Origin: Methanobrevibacter sp. TMH8
Lineage (GTDB): Archaea; Methanobacteriota; Methanobacteria; Methanobacteriales; Methanobacteriaceae
Direction: 5' to 3'
Length of the DNA stretch: 64,000 bases
Assembly (NCBI RefSeq): GCF_020148105.1
Contig: NZ_JAHLZE010000022.1
Coordinates: 1 to 64,000, forward strand
In this document: one piece after another, positions 38,032-48,802 of the stretch
Numbering within the stretch: position 1 is the stretch's first letter
How the letters are laid out: each line of letters begins with the position of its first letter
Notes under the pieces: model-generated
Seen by the model: only the letters and a program-made list of their open reading frames with translations
The model's database searches: none
What the model was told of the DNA's origin: nothing
Program-made: the position numbers and the translations under genes

Positions 38032-38533
38032 ATAATCACTTTTTAAACATGATGATTAGTTTTATTTTATTTAATTTTATTTAATTATTTTAATTAGTTA
38101 TTTTATTTATTAGAGTCATTTCTTATTATTTTTATTATTTTTATCATTTTTATCATTCATTGTTAGTTTGTTTTTTATACTAATTATTATTTTTTATTTA
38201 AACATTTTCTATTTTATTCTAGTAATTAATTAGATTTTTAGTAATAAAAATATGATTTTTTTGATTAAAACAAGTTATAAATATATCTAAAATCAATATA
38301 ATATTATTAATATTGTGTTATAATTAATATTCTTTTATAATATCTATTGTAATATAATATTTATATAATAATTTACTATAATATTCAATATTAGTATAAA
38401 TTATCGAGTATTATAATATATAATAATCAAATTATATTTGGAAAAAATATATATAAATTAAATATGTATAAAATAATATATAAATATAGATTATACATTA
38501 TAATTTATAATTAATTGAATATGAGGTGTTTTT
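38032..38533. other. Divergent spacer with TATA-like promoter
   Basis: No gene is seen. GAAAAAATATATATAAA at 38441-38457 is a plausible BRE/TATA for the plus-strand gene at 38534. Confidence 0.35.
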
Positions 38534-39115
38534 ATGGAAAAATCAATAACATACTTTGAAAAACCTGGAAAAGAAAATACAGATAATTTAATTGAAATTG
38601 TTAAGGAAAGATTAGTAGATTCTGATATTAAATATGTAGCTATTGCTTCAGTTTCTGGATCAACTGCTCTTAAATTAGGAGATGCTCTTGATTCAATTGG
38701 AATTGGGGATAAAATAAATATTATAAATGTGACTCATCATGCTGGATTCAAAGAGAAAAATAAACTTGAAATTAATGGTTCAATAATAGAAAAATTAGAA
38801 GATAAGGGAATTGTAACTTTTGCTGGTTCTCATGCATTGAGTGGTGTTGGAAGAGGAATTTCAAATAAATTTGGAGGTGTTACTCCTGTTGAAATTATAG
38901 CTGAAACACTTAGAATGTTTTCACAAGGGATTAAAGTTTGTGGAGAAATAACTATAATGTTAGCTGATGCAGGTCTCATTCCTGTTGATGAAGAAATTTT
39001 AGCTATTGGTGGTAGGGCAAATGGTTCAGATTCTGCAGCTATTATAACTCCAGCAAACATGACTAATGTTTTTGACATGAGAATCCATGAAATATTAGCT
39101 ATGCCTAGAGATTAA
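38534..39115 (+). CDS. Stand-alone pyruvate-kinase C-terminal-domain-like protein
   Basis: A 193-residue protein similar to the alpha/beta C-terminal domain of pyruvate kinase (PF02887-like), here without the catalytic barrel. Visible blocks are A-I-A-S-V-S-G-S-T-A-L-K-L-G at the N-terminus, N-V-T-H-H-A-G-F, F-A-G-S-H-A-L-S-G-V-G-R and I-A-I-G-G-R-A-N-G-S-D-S-A. Such stand-alone domains occur widely in methanogens; a ligand-binding or enzymatic role is not settled. GAGGTG precedes the ATG. It stands alone upstream of ftsZ. Confidence 0.75.
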   Translation: MEKSITYFEKPGKENTDNLIEIVKERLVDSDIKYVAIASVSGSTALKLGDALDSIGIGDKINIINVTHHAGFKEKNKLEINGSIIEKLEDKGIVTFAGSHALSGVGRGISNKFGGVTPVEIIAETLRMFSQGIKVCGEITIMLADAGLIPVDEEILAIGGRANGSDSAAIITPANMTNVFDMRIHEILAMPRD

Positions 39116-39596
39116 GCTATATTTCACTGTATTTTCTTTATAAATTAGTTGTAAATTATATGTAAGATATTTAACTATCAATAATTTTTATATATTATTT
39201 GATAATCCATATAACAAATATTTTAAATTTTTTTAGAATAATAGATAATTTCTTAAATTTTATTATTATAATATAAAAATAGTTTTTGAAGTAAATTAGT
39301 TGTTTCTAATAAATTCTACTTTTTTTGTAAAGATAATAATTTAAGTTAAATTATTTATTAACTTTATCTCAAGATTTGATTAAAAATATCTTAAAATTAT
39401 GCTGTGATTTTTGATAAAATTTTAAATTATCTCTTAAATGTTAATCTAACATCTTAATTTCTGAGAAGCATATCGTTGCATTTAAATATAACTTATAACA
39501 AAACAATTAGTATAATATTAATTGTATCCTAATTTTTTTAAATTGTGTACAATTCATTAATTATAATTATAATTATAATTTACGTGGGGTTAGTAA
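39116..39596. other. Spacer with ftsZ promoter
   Basis: No gene is seen. GCATTTAAATATAA at about 39478-39491 is the best TATA candidate; it would give ftsZ a leader of about 85 nt. Confidence 0.35.
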
Positions 39597-40742
39597 GTGA
39601 AATTTTTAAATGACGCAATTAAAGATTCTGAAAAAAGAATGGAAAAACAAATTCCAACAAGAATTTCTTCAGACCTTGATGATGAACTTATCGAGATGAT
39701 GGAGCAAAGCCGTGCTAAAATTTTTGTAGTTGGTGCTGGTGGCGCTGGAAATAATACTGTTTCAAGATTAAATGAGATTGGTATTGAGGGTGCAGAAACA
39801 ATTACTGTTAATACAGATGCTCAAGATTTATTCTACAGTCAAGCTAGTAAAAAACTCCTTCTCGGTAAAAAAACTTGTCATGGTTTAGGGGCTGGTGGAG
39901 AACCAGATGTTGGAGAAGAATGTGCTGAAGAAAGTGAAGATGATATAAGGGATGAACTCGAAGGGTCTGATATGGTGTTTGTTACCTGTGGACTTGGTGG
40001 AGGAACTGGAACTGGTTCTGCTCCTGTTATATCAAAATTAGCTAAAAAAGCAGGCGCTTTAACTGTGGCTGTAGCTACTATGCCTTTTTCAGCTGAAGGT
40101 ATTAAAAGAAGAGAAAACGCAGAATTAGGATTGGAAAAACTTAAAAATACTGCAGACACTGTTATTATTATTCCTAATGATAAGTTACTAGAAGTAGCTC
40201 CGAATCTTCCTTTGAATAAAGCATTCATGGTTTCTGATGAAATTTTAGGAAGAGCTGTAAAAGGGATTACAGAATTGATTACTAAGAAAAGTTTGGTTAA
40301 CCTTGATTTTGCTGATATTAGAACTATCATGCAAGGATCTGGAATGGCAATGATTGGTATGGGTGAATCTGAATCTGGTGACAGGGCATTAGAATCTGTA
40401 CATGAAGCTTTAAATAGCCCACTACTTGATTTAGATATTTCAGATGCTAGGGGTGCATTAATTAATATATCTGGTAGCTCAGACTTAACATTACATGAAT
40501 CCGAAAAAATTGTTCAGATTGTGGCTGATAAATTAGATCCAGAAGCTAATGTTATTTGGGGTGTACAAATTGATGAAGACCTCCAAAATATGATTAGAAC
40601 AACAATTGTTGTTTCTGGTGTCAAAGCTCATGATGAATTTTCAGAAAGAGGAATTGAAAGAATCGACGTAGCTGATATGGAGTCTATGTCTTCTGAAGTA
40701 GAATCTGATCCTTTAGATGACTTCATTGATGGTTCATTCTAA
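39597..40742 (+). CDS. ftsZ: Cell division protein FtsZ
   Basis: A tubulin-like GTPase that forms the division ring. At 381 residues it is full length. The GTP-binding tubulin signature G-G-G-T-G-T-G-S is at 134-141, preceded by [10 protein letters not shown] (about 44-53). The T7 loop N-L-D-F-A-D-I follows near 236-242. The N-terminal 40 residues are an extension typical of methanogen FtsZ. The start is GTG 39597, with GGGGT six bases upstream. A terminator hairpin begins within the stop codon. It heads the conserved ftsZ-secE-spt5-ribosomal cluster. Confidence 0.97.
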   Translation: MKFLNDAIKDSEKRMEKQIPTRISSDLDDELIEMMEQSRAKIFVVGAGGAGNNTVSRLNEIGIEGAETITVNTDAQDLFYSQASKKLLLGKKTCHGLGAGGEPDVGEECAEESEDDIRDELEGSDMVFVTCGLGGGTGTGSAPVISKLAKKAGALTVAVATMPFSAEGIKRRENAELGLEKLKNTADTVIIIPNDKLLEVAPNLPLNKAFMVSDEILGRAVKGITELITKKSLVNLDFADIRTIMQGSGMAMIGMGESESGDRALESVHEALNSPLLDLDISDARGALINISGSSDLTLHESEKIVQIVADKLDPEANVIWGVQIDEDLQNMIRTTIVVSGVKAHDEFSERGIERIDVADMESMSSEVESDPLDDFIDGSF

Positions 40743-40776
40743 TATTGAGTTTTATTAATAATTCAATATTTTTTTA
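40741..40776 (+). terminator. Terminator hairpin overlapping the ftsZ stop codon
   Basis: AATATTGA (40741-40748) pairs perfectly with TCAATATT (40763-40770), followed by a T-run and further T-rich DNA. It suggests that ftsZ is transcribed apart from secE. Confidence 0.6.
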
Positions 40777-40978
40777 TTCTTTTTTTATCAGTTTTTTTCT
40801 TATTTACTAGTGTATATTACTAGTGTATATTACTATTATTGTTTTTTATTATTTTTATTTTATTATTATTTTATTTTTATTTATTAATTATTTTATTTTT
40901 TGTATTTTCTATTTCATGCTTTAATTTTTATATTCAATTTTGAAATTTTAGATTTTATATTATTATAATTCATTATAA

Positions 40979-40996
40979 AGCAAAGGTTTATAAATA
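40979..40996 (+). promoter_or_regulatory. Candidate promoter for secE
   Basis: CAAAGG followed by TTTATAAATA fits a BRE/TATA pair. Transcription would begin near 41020, about 220 bases before secE. The rest of the ftsZ-secE spacer has no gene; a duplicated ACTAGTGTATATT is at 40807-40832. Confidence 0.45.
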
Positions 40997-41238
40997 CAAA
41001 ATTATAATTATAATATTATTATAAATATCTATGATTAATTATAGGTGTAATGATTATAATTAATAAAATATTACAATTTTTAATAAATTTAGAATATTTA
41101 AAATATTTAGATATTTAAAATATAACTAATAAGTTTAGAATTATTAAATTTTGTATTATTATAATGATTATAGCTTTATAAGCTTTTTCATTAATATTAA
41201 ATTCACAAACTTATTTTCGAGTTAAATGGGAGATTTCA

Positions 41239-41418
41239 ATGAGTTTTGGAGAATCTATGAATCGTTTTTTTAGAGAATGTAAAAGAGTATTAAAAGTAGC
41301 TAAAAAACCATCTGGTGAAGAATATGTTAATTTTTCAAAAATTACTGCAATTGGAATAGCTATTATCGGTGTCATTGGTTTTATAATAGTTTTAATTGCT
41401 CAAATTGCTGGTTTATAA
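41239..41418 (+). CDS. secE: Protein translocase subunit SecE (Sss1/Sec61-gamma)
   Basis: A 59-residue protein of the SecYEG translocon. The N-terminal amphipathic helix includes F-F-R-E-C-K-R-V-L-K-V-A-K-K-P, the family signature, and one transmembrane helix follows (about 35-57). GGGAG lies six bases before the ATG. It sits between ftsZ and spt5, as is usual in methanogens, though here 750 bases separate it from spt5. Confidence 0.93.
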   Translation: MSFGESMNRFFRECKRVLKVAKKPSGEEYVNFSKITAIGIAIIGVIGFIIVLIAQIAGL

Positions 41419-42168
41419 TTAGTTAATTTAATATTTATAGTGTTTCTACTATTTCTAGTATTTATAGTATTTCTAGAGTTTAGTAGTATTTTTAAGGGTT
41501 ATAATTATATTTAATAACTTTTTATAGCTTTTATAGTTTTTATAAATTTTATAAAATTAACTATAACTTAATATTGAGAATTTAATCCATATTCTTTAAA
41601 AATAACTTGAAAATAGATGTATTTTATATATTTTATATGTATTAATATACATTAGTATATTTATTCATACATTATTGTATTTTTATATTTTTCATACTAA
41701 TTTTGAAAACTTTAAATACTTGAAAAATATAAATATAAAATTAATATAAATAATATAAATCTAATTTTAATATTAATTATAATATTTTATAATAGTTTAT
41801 AATAATTTATAATAATTTAAAATAAGTTATTATTAGTATAATTACAAATAAATGTAAAATAATTAGTAATATTGAATTTAATATTATTAAATCAAATGGT
41901 TTTTAATATTATATTGTTTGTATTGGAATTGGGATAAACGCTGATTAAATACGCTTGTTAATCATTAAATATATTAATTTCATTATAGTTTGATGTTAAT
42001 TCTCTTATTATATTGATAATTGATTGACATTAGTTATTTGATGATATTGATTATTTGATTAATATGGATTTAATTATATTCAAGTGTTTAATTTGTCCTG
42101 ATTTTAAATTTAATTTAATCTTTAAGAGATAAATGATGAAATTTTAATTTGAATAGGTGTATTTTAAA
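41419..42168. other. Long spacer between secE and spt5 with own promoter candidate
   Basis: No gene is seen in 750 bp. GAAAACTTTAAATACTTG near 41704-41721 is a good BRE/TATA candidate, so spt5 and the ribosomal genes probably have their own promoter. The word ATAAACGCTGATTAAATACGC near 41934-41953 is the only GC-richer patch. Confidence 0.35.
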
Positions 42169-42657
42169 ATGGAAGATCACAAAAATTCCATATATGCTCT
42201 TAAGACAGCAACTGGTCAAGAGAGAAATGTGGCTAGGATGTTAGCTAGAAAATCAAAAGACAGCGGTATTGGTATCGGAGCAATTCTTGTACCAGAATCC
42301 TTGAAAGGTTATATATTAGTAGAATCTTCAACTAAGATAGATATGCAAAACCCAGCGTTTAAAATACCTCATTTAAGAGGAATCGTTGAGGGCAAATCTC
42401 GTAGTGCTATAGATGCTAATATTGTTACATTTGAAGAAGTTAAAAAATTCCTTAATCCAGAACCTATTATATCTTCTATCCAAAAAGGAAGTATCGTAGA
42501 ACTTATATCTGGGCCTTTCAAAGGAGAAAGAGCTAAAGTGGTTCGTATAGATGAATCTCGTGAAGAAGTTGTTCTTGAGTTAATAGAAGCTGCAGTTCCA
42601 ATTCCTGTAACTGTTAAAGGAGATCAAATTAGAATTATACAAAAGGAGGCTGACTAA
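42169..42657 (+). CDS. spt5: Transcription elongation factor Spt5 (NusG)
   Basis: Spt5 binds the RNA polymerase clamp with Spt4 and raises processivity. The 162-residue protein has the NGN domain (about 5-90), with [10 protein letters not shown] and L-R-G-I-V-E-G, then a KOW domain (about 100-155) with [18 protein letters not shown]. The start is ATG 42169; AGGTG at 42155-42159 lies nine bases upstream and the GTG inside it is unlikely to be the start. Its stop overlaps the rpl11 ATG by one base (TAATG), so the two are translationally coupled. Confidence 0.95.
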   Translation: MEDHKNSIYALKTATGQERNVARMLARKSKDSGIGIGAILVPESLKGYILVESSTKIDMQNPAFKIPHLRGIVEGKSRSAIDANIVTFEEVKKFLNPEPIISSIQKGSIVELISGPFKGERAKVVRIDESREEVVLELIEAAVPIPVTVKGDQIRIIQKEAD

Positions 42658-43139
42658 TGGCTAAAGATACTGTTGAAATTCTTATCGAAGGGGGAAGTGC
42701 AACTCCGGGACCACCTTTAGGTCCAGCTATCGGCCCTTTCGGAATTAATATGATGCAAGTTGTTGAGCAAATTAATAACAAAAGCGCTGATTTTGAAGGA
42801 ATGAAAGTACCAGTAAAAATTATCATTGATAGTGATACTAAAGATTTTGAAATTGAAATAGGTACTCCTCCAACCACTGCTCTTATTATGGATGAACTCA
42901 AAATTGAAAAAGCTTCTCAAGACCCAGGTTTAGATAAAGTAGCTGATTTATCAGTAGAACAAGCTTTAAAAATAGCTAGGATGAAATATGATTCTCTTTT
43001 AGCTAATGATTATAAACATGGTGCAAAAGAAGTTATGGGTACTTGTGTAAGTATGGGAATTACTGTAGATGGTAAAGACCCAAGAGAAACCCAAAAAGCT
43101 GTTGATGCTGGAGAATACGACGATATTCTTGTACAATAA
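42657..43139 (+). CDS. rpl11: Ribosomal protein L11
   Basis: This protein binds the GTPase-associated centre of 23S rRNA at the base of the stalk. The 160 residues include the N-terminal domain with G-G[16 protein letters not shown] and the RNA-binding C-terminal domain (about 70-140). An acidic tail end follows. It is coupled to spt5, with AAGGAGG just upstream. A 296-bp spacer separates it from rpl1. Confidence 0.96.
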   Translation: MAKDTVEILIEGGSATPGPPLGPAIGPFGINMMQVVEQINNKSADFEGMKVPVKIIIDSDTKDFEIEIGTPPTTALIMDELKIEKASQDPGLDKVADLSVEQALKIARMKYDSLLANDYKHGAKEVMGTCVSMGITVDGKDPRETQKAVDAGEYDDILVQ

Positions 43140-43404
43140 GTATCAATATCTTAAAATTTCAAATAAATTTAAACAGAATTTTATTATATAATTTATTATA
43201 TAATAGTTATTGAATTATATAAAATCGAATTATATAGAATTATTAAATAATTATATGTATATGATGTTGCATTTTGATGTAATTGATACATTTGAATTCA
43301 TACAATTTAAATCAAATTTTTAGTATTTAATTATATTTAAAATATTCTTATAATCTAAATTAAATGCTTAATTGATTTCAGTTGATCATGAAACCTGAAA
43401 ATAT

Positions 43405-43430
43405 CCAATGAACTCAAAGTTCATGGAGGA
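43405..43430 (+). promoter_or_regulatory. Leader hairpin touching the rpl1 ribosome binding site
   Basis: TGAACT (43409-43414) pairs with AGTTCA (43418-43423), and CCA (43405-43407) with TGG (43424-43426). The lower stem takes in the first bases of GGAGGA (43425-43430), the rpl1 ribosome binding site. Confidence 0.45.
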
Positions 43431-43435
43431 TTTAT

Positions 43436-44074
43436 ATGACACAAGAGATTATGGAAGCGGTGAAGAAGGCGAAAGAAGAATCAAAGCCGAGAAACTTCAC
43501 ACAATCTATTGATGTTATTATTAACATCAAAGATTTGGACGTCAAAAAACCAGAAAATCGGTTTGATGAAGAAGTTGCTCTCCCTAATGGACGTGGTAAA
43601 GACGTTAATATAGGATTTATCGCGGACGGGGAATTAGCAGTTCAAGCTAAAAATGCTGGTATTGATCTTGTTGTGACTAAAGCAGACTTAGAAGAAATTG
43701 GTAAAAATAGGAAGCAAGCTAAGAAATTAGCTAATGCTCATGATTTCTTCGTAGCTCAGGCTGATATGATGCCACTTGTTGGTAGATTCTTAGGACCAGT
43801 TTTAGGTCCAAGGAAAAAAATGCCTAAACCAGTACCTGCCAGTGCTAAAGCAGAGCCTTTAATCGAAAGATTACAGAGTACTGTAAAAGTAGGTGTTAAA
43901 GACCAGCCAAGTATTCAAGCTTTAGTTGGAACTCAGGATATGAGTGACGAGCAAATAGCTGAAAATATAGATGCAGTTCTCGCAGTCTTAGACCGCAATT
44001 TAGAAAAAGGTAGAAGCCAAATAAAATCCATGTTTGTTAAAACAACAATGGGTTCAGTAGTGAGGGTGATTTAA
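43436..44074 (+). CDS. rpl1: Ribosomal protein L1
   Basis: L1 forms the mobile L1 stalk and binds helices 76-78 of 23S rRNA. The 212 residues are a normal archaeal length, with the two-domain fold and the motif [21 protein letters not shown] near 117-137. The 5' coding region carries an L1-binding RNA fold (43460-43500), so the gene probably controls its own translation and that of rpl10 and rpl12. GGAGGA precedes the ATG. The rpl10 ATG follows one base after its stop codon. Confidence 0.97.
   Translation: MTQEIMEAVKKAKEESKPRNFTQSIDVIINIKDLDVKKPENRFDEEVALPNGRGKDVNIGFIADGELAVQAKNAGIDLVVTKADLEEIGKNRKQAKKLANAHDFFVAQADMMPLVGRFLGPVLGPRKKMPKPVPASAKAEPLIERLQSTVKVGVKDQPSIQALVGTQDMSDEQIAENIDAVLAVLDRNLEKGRSQIKSMFVKTTMGSVVRVI
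43460..43500 (+). promoter_or_regulatory. L1 autoregulatory RNA site inside rpl1
   Basis: GTGAAG (43460-43465) pairs with CTTCAC (43495-43500) and GGC (43468-43470) with GCC (43486-43488), leaving the asymmetric internal loop AA / GAGAAA. The same arrangement, with near-identical bases GUGAAG, GCCGAGAAACUUCAC, is the L1-binding site in the L1 mRNA of Methanococcus species, also shortly after the start codon, and it mimics the 23S rRNA site. Confidence 0.8.
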
Positions 44075-44075
44075 A

Positions 44076-45092
<1,017 letters not shown>

Positions 45093-45150
45093 TACTACAA
45101 AATTATCAAAATAAAATTTATAAGTTTTTAATTTATTCAACCAATGGTGT

Positions 45151-45168
45151 TAAACTTTACAAAGTTTA
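45151..45168 (+). promoter_or_regulatory. Perfect hairpin between rpl10 and rpl12
   Basis: TAAACTTT-AC-AAAGTTTA is a perfect 8-bp palindrome in the 162-base spacer. There is no T-run, so it is more likely an RNA-processing or stability element than a terminator. Confidence 0.4.
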
Positions 45169-45254
45169 TTTAAATGTTAGATTCAAAAAAAATGAAGTTG
45201 GATTTAAACATAAAATTAAATAATTTAAATATAATTAAATATTAAGGTGAAAAC

Positions 45255-45563
45255 ATGGAATATATATACGCAGCAATGATTTTGCACAGCGCAGATAAAG
45301 ATATTAATGAAGAAAATGTTAAAAGTATAATCGAAGCAGCAGGAATTGAAGCAGATGATGCTAGAATCAAAGCTTTAATTGCAGCTTTAGAAGATGTAGA
45401 TATTGAAGAAGCTATGGCAACTACTGCTATGGCAGCAGCTCCTGCAGCTGCAGCTGAAACAGCTCCTGCAGCTGCTGAAGAAGTTGCTGAAGAAGAAGAG
45501 GAAGAGGAAGAAGAAGCATCTGAAGAAGAAGCTGCAGCTGGATTAGGTGCTTTATTCGGATAA
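45255..45563 (+). CDS. rpl12: Ribosomal protein L12 (P1/P2 type)
   Basis: The stalk protein that contacts elongation and initiation factors. The 102 residues comprise the helical dimerisation domain (about 1-58), an Ala-rich then Glu-rich hinge (about 59-92) and the tail [17 protein letters not shown] precedes the ATG. A terminator hairpin with T-runs begins inside the last codons. Confidence 0.97.
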   Translation: MEYIYAAMILHSADKDINEENVKSIIEAAGIEADDARIKALIAALEDVDIEEAMATTAMAAAPAAAAETAPAAAEEVAEEEEEEEEEASEEEAAAGLGALFG

Positions 45564-45617
45564 TTCCGATAAGTACTTTTCTTATTTTTTTTCTTTTTTC
45601 TTTTTTATTTATTTTTT
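45552..45617 (+). terminator. Terminator of the ribosomal stalk operon
   Basis: A hairpin with one bulge (TTAT-T-CGGA paired with TCCG-ATAA, 45552-45572) overlaps the rpl12 stop codon and is followed by several T-runs (45584-45617). The rest of the spacer to alaS (45990) shows no gene; a TATA-like word is near 45897. Confidence 0.6.
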
Positions 45618-45990
45618 AATTTTTCATTATTTTTTTTGTTTTTTCATTATTTTTACATATTTTATTTACATATTTTATTTTTAATTTTTATCTATAATCC
45701 AATAATATCTATAATCACTAATTAAACATCTTCAAGTTTTTATTATAATTATTTTTTTCAAAATTTTATAGTTTAATTATTTTTATTATTGCCATTCATT
45801 TTATTTTCTAAATTTACTTTTAATGAATAATTTTATTAATATAAATAAACAAATAATTTTATTGTTGATTATTAACTTAATTAACTAATTATTATAAAGG
45901 ATATAATTATTTTAATAAATCTAGATTTAAATTAAATTTAATTTTAATATAATTACTAATTATTCATAAAAACTTTTACAAATTGATACT

Positions 45991-48777
45991 ATGACTGAAA
46001 TATTAAAAGAACTAGGCTATACTAAGCAGAAGTGTGAAACATGTGGAAATGTTTTTTGGTCTATTCCAGAGAGGGCTACTTGTGGAGATGCTCCATGTGA
46101 TGAATATGAATTTATAGGAAATCCTGCAACTGATTATGGATATGATCTTTTTGAAATTCAAAAAGCTTTTCGTGAATTTTTTGAAAATAGAGACCATACA
46201 TCAATTCCACGTTATCCAGTTTTAGCTAAAAGATGGAGAGATGATGTATTTTTAGTTGGTGCTTCAATCTATGATTTTCAACCGTGGGTGACCTCTGGTT
46301 TGGTAGATCCTCCAGCTAATCCTTTGACAATTGCTCAACCTGCTATTCGTCTTAATGATGTTGATAATGTTGGAAGAACTGGTAGACACATGACTTGTTT
46401 TACAATGGGTGCACATCATGCTTTTAATCGTCCAGAAAATGAAATTTATTGGAAAGATGATACTGTAAAACTATGTCATGATTTTATAGGTAGCATAGGT
46501 ATTAATCCAGAAGAAATCACCTTTATTGAATCTTGGTGGGAAGGTGGTGGAAATGCTGGACCTTGTTATGAAGTGTGTGTAAGAGGAGTTGAGTTAGCTA
46601 CTCTTGTATTCATGCAATATAAGATCCTTCCAAATGGAGATAAAGAAGAAATTCCTCTTAAAACTGTAGATACTGGTTATGGATTAGAACGTTTTGCTTG
46701 GATTTCTCAGGGAACTCCTACTGCTTATGATGCTTGTTTTGCTCCGGTAATTAATAAATTGAAAGAGATAACTAATATTGATGTTGATGAAAAGATATTG
46801 GCTGAAAATGCTCAGATAGCTGGGATGATGGATATTGAAACATTTGCCGATATTAGATCACTTCGTGAAAAAGTAGCTAATAAACTTAATATATCTATTG
46901 AAGAACTTCTTAAATCAGCTGAACCAATGGAAGCTATTTATATTATAGCTGATCACACTAGGTGCCTTGCTTTCATGTTAGCTGATGGAATTATTCCTTC
47001 TAATGTTAAAGAAGGCTATCTTGCAAGACTTGTTCTTAGGAGAACTATACGATTTATGAAAGAACTTGAAATGAAAGAATCTCTTTCAGATATTATGGAA
47101 ATTCAACTAGACTTTTTAACTAAATTTTATCCTGAAATTAAAGATACCCAAGAACATATCATGAATATTATTAATCTTGAAGAAGAAAGATATGCTAAAA
47201 CTATTGAAAAAGGTAATAGGGTTGTTAAAAGAACTATTAAAAACTTAAAAAAACAGAACAAAGATATTATGCCTGTTGAAACTTTAATAGATCTTTATGA
47301 TGCTCATGGAATGCCTCCTGAAACAGTTCAAGAAATAGCTAAAGAAAATTTTCCTCCAGAAGACTTTAGTGTTGTTATTCCAGATAATTTCTTTACTTTA
47401 GTAGCTAGCCAACATAGTGAGGAAAAAATACCTAGTGAAAGTAAATTGGAGTTAGATTATCCTCCAACTGATTTACTATTTTATGATGATTTTTATATAT
47501 CTAAATTTGAAGCAGAAGTTATAGATGTTATAGAAAATGATACTTCTAAAAATAATAATGGAATTGATGAAAAAGAAAAAAATAGTGAAATAGCTATTAT
47601 TTTAGATCAAACTGCTTTTTATCCCGAAGGAGGAGGTCAACCTTCTGATATTGGTTATTTAAATATTGAAGGAGAAAATTATAGAGTAAAACATACTGAA
47701 AAAGTAGGTGATGTTGTTTTACATAAAATTATTCCTGATAATGGAGATAATAAAGATTTTAAATACTTCAAAAACGATACTGACATTGTTGGTAAGTCTA
47801 TTACTGGAATAATTGATTGGGATAGGAGAATAGCTCTTGCTAGAAATCATACAGCTACTCATTTAATAATAGCTGCATCAAAACGAGTTCTTGGAGATCA
47901 TATTTGGCAAGCTGGAGCTCAAAAAGGTCTTAAACGCTCTCGTCTTGATTTATCTCATTATAAACGTATTAACCAAGATGAAGTAAATGAAATTGAGAGA
48001 ATAGCTAATGAACTTGTTATGGAAAATATCTCTCTTGATATTAACTGGATGAATCGTGATGAAGCTGATAAAAAATACGGTTTTACTCTTTATCAAGGAG
48101 GTGTAGTTCCAGGATCTATCATACGTGTTATTAATATTCCAAATGTTGATGTGCAAGCATGTGCTGGTACTCATGTTCCTAATACTGGAGATATTGGACT
48201 TATAAAAATAAATAAAACTGAAAGAATCCAAGATGGTGTTGAAAGACTTGATTTTTCAGCAGGAATAGCTGCTGTTCAATCCATGCAAATCAATGATGAA
48301 TATTTAAGAAATAGTAGTAATATCTTTAAAGTAACACCAGAACAGCTACCTAAAACTTGTGATAGATTCTTTAGTGAGTGGAAATCTCAAAAAAATGAAA
48401 TTGGCAAACTTAAATCAGAAATAGCAGATCTTAAAATAAATAGCTTAACAGATAATTTAGATGTAATTAATAATTTGAAAGTTTTAAAACAGATTATTGA
48501 AGGAGATATTAAAGAACTTCAAAATATAGCTACTGATTTCACTGATAATGGGAAAGCTGATATAGCTATTATTGGTAATAATGATGGTAAGATTGTTGGT
48601 GCTGCATCTTCTTCAGCTATTGGTTCTGGAATTAAAATTAATGAGATTATTAAGGAGGCAGCTCAAGTACTTGGTGGAGGTGGAGGTGGAAGACCTACAC
48701 TTGCTCAAGGAGCAGGGCCAAGAGCTGATAAAATAGAAGAAGCTTTACAATTAGCTTTAAAATTATTGGATAAATAA
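45991..48777 (+). CDS. alaS: Alanyl-tRNA synthetase
   Basis: This enzyme charges tRNA-Ala and edits Ser and Gly mistakes. At 928 residues it is full-length archaeal type. The N-terminal zinc-finger-like C-E-T-C-G-N-V-F (about 15-22) is archaea-specific. The class II core follows, then the editing domain with H-T-A-T-H-L (about residues 629-634) and the C-A-G-T-H-V motif (about 728-733), and the C-terminal domain ends with G-G-G-G-G-G-R-P-T-L-A-Q-G-A-G. A low-complexity Asn/Glu stretch lies near 515-530. No strong ribosome binding site precedes the ATG. The DUF39 gene follows after 25 bases. Confidence 0.97.
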   Translation: MTEILKELGYTKQKCETCGNVFWSIPERATCGDAPCDEYEFIGNPATDYGYDLFEIQKAFREFFENRDHTSIPRYPVLAKRWRDDVFLVGASIYDFQPWVTSGLVDPPANPLTIAQPAIRLNDVDNVGRTGRHMTCFTMGAHHAFNRPENEIYWKDDTVKLCHDFIGSIGINPEEITFIESWWEGGGNAGPCYEVCVRGVELATLVFMQYKILPNGDKEEIPLKTVDTGYGLERFAWISQGTPTAYDACFAPVINKLKEITNIDVDEKILAENAQIAGMMDIETFADIRSLREKVANKLNISIEELLKSAEPMEAIYIIADHTRCLAFMLADGIIPSNVKEGYLARLVLRRTIRFMKELEMKESLSDIMEIQLDFLTKFYPEIKDTQEHIMNIINLEEERYAKTIEKGNRVVKRTIKNLKKQNKDIMPVETLIDLYDAHGMPPETVQEIAKENFPPEDFSVVIPDNFFTLVASQHSEEKIPSESKLELDYPPTDLLFYDDFYISKFEAEVIDVIENDTSKNNNGIDEKEKNSEIAIILDQTAFYPEGGGQPSDIGYLNIEGENYRVKHTEKVGDVVLHKIIPDNGDNKDFKYFKNDTDIVGKSITGIIDWDRRIALARNHTATHLIIAASKRVLGDHIWQAGAQKGLKRSRLDLSHYKRINQDEVNEIERIANELVMENISLDINWMNRDEADKKYGFTLYQGGVVPGSIIRVINIPNVDVQACAGTHVPNTGDIGLIKINKTERIQDGVERLDFSAGIAAVQSMQINDEYLRNSSNIFKVTPEQLPKTCDRFFSEWKSQKNEIGKLKSEIADLKINSLTDNLDVINNLKVLKQIIEGDIKELQNIATDFTDNGKADIAIIGNNDGKIVGAASSSAIGSGIKINEIIKEAAQVLGGGGGGRPTLAQGAGPRADKIEEALQLALKLLDK

Positions 48778-48802
48778 ATTTTATAGTTTATGGGATGATT
48801 TT

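Noticed and set aside
39878-40330. 150-codon open frame on the minus strand
   Set aside because: It is a reverse frame of ftsZ, with a Pro/Ser composition typical of such shadows.
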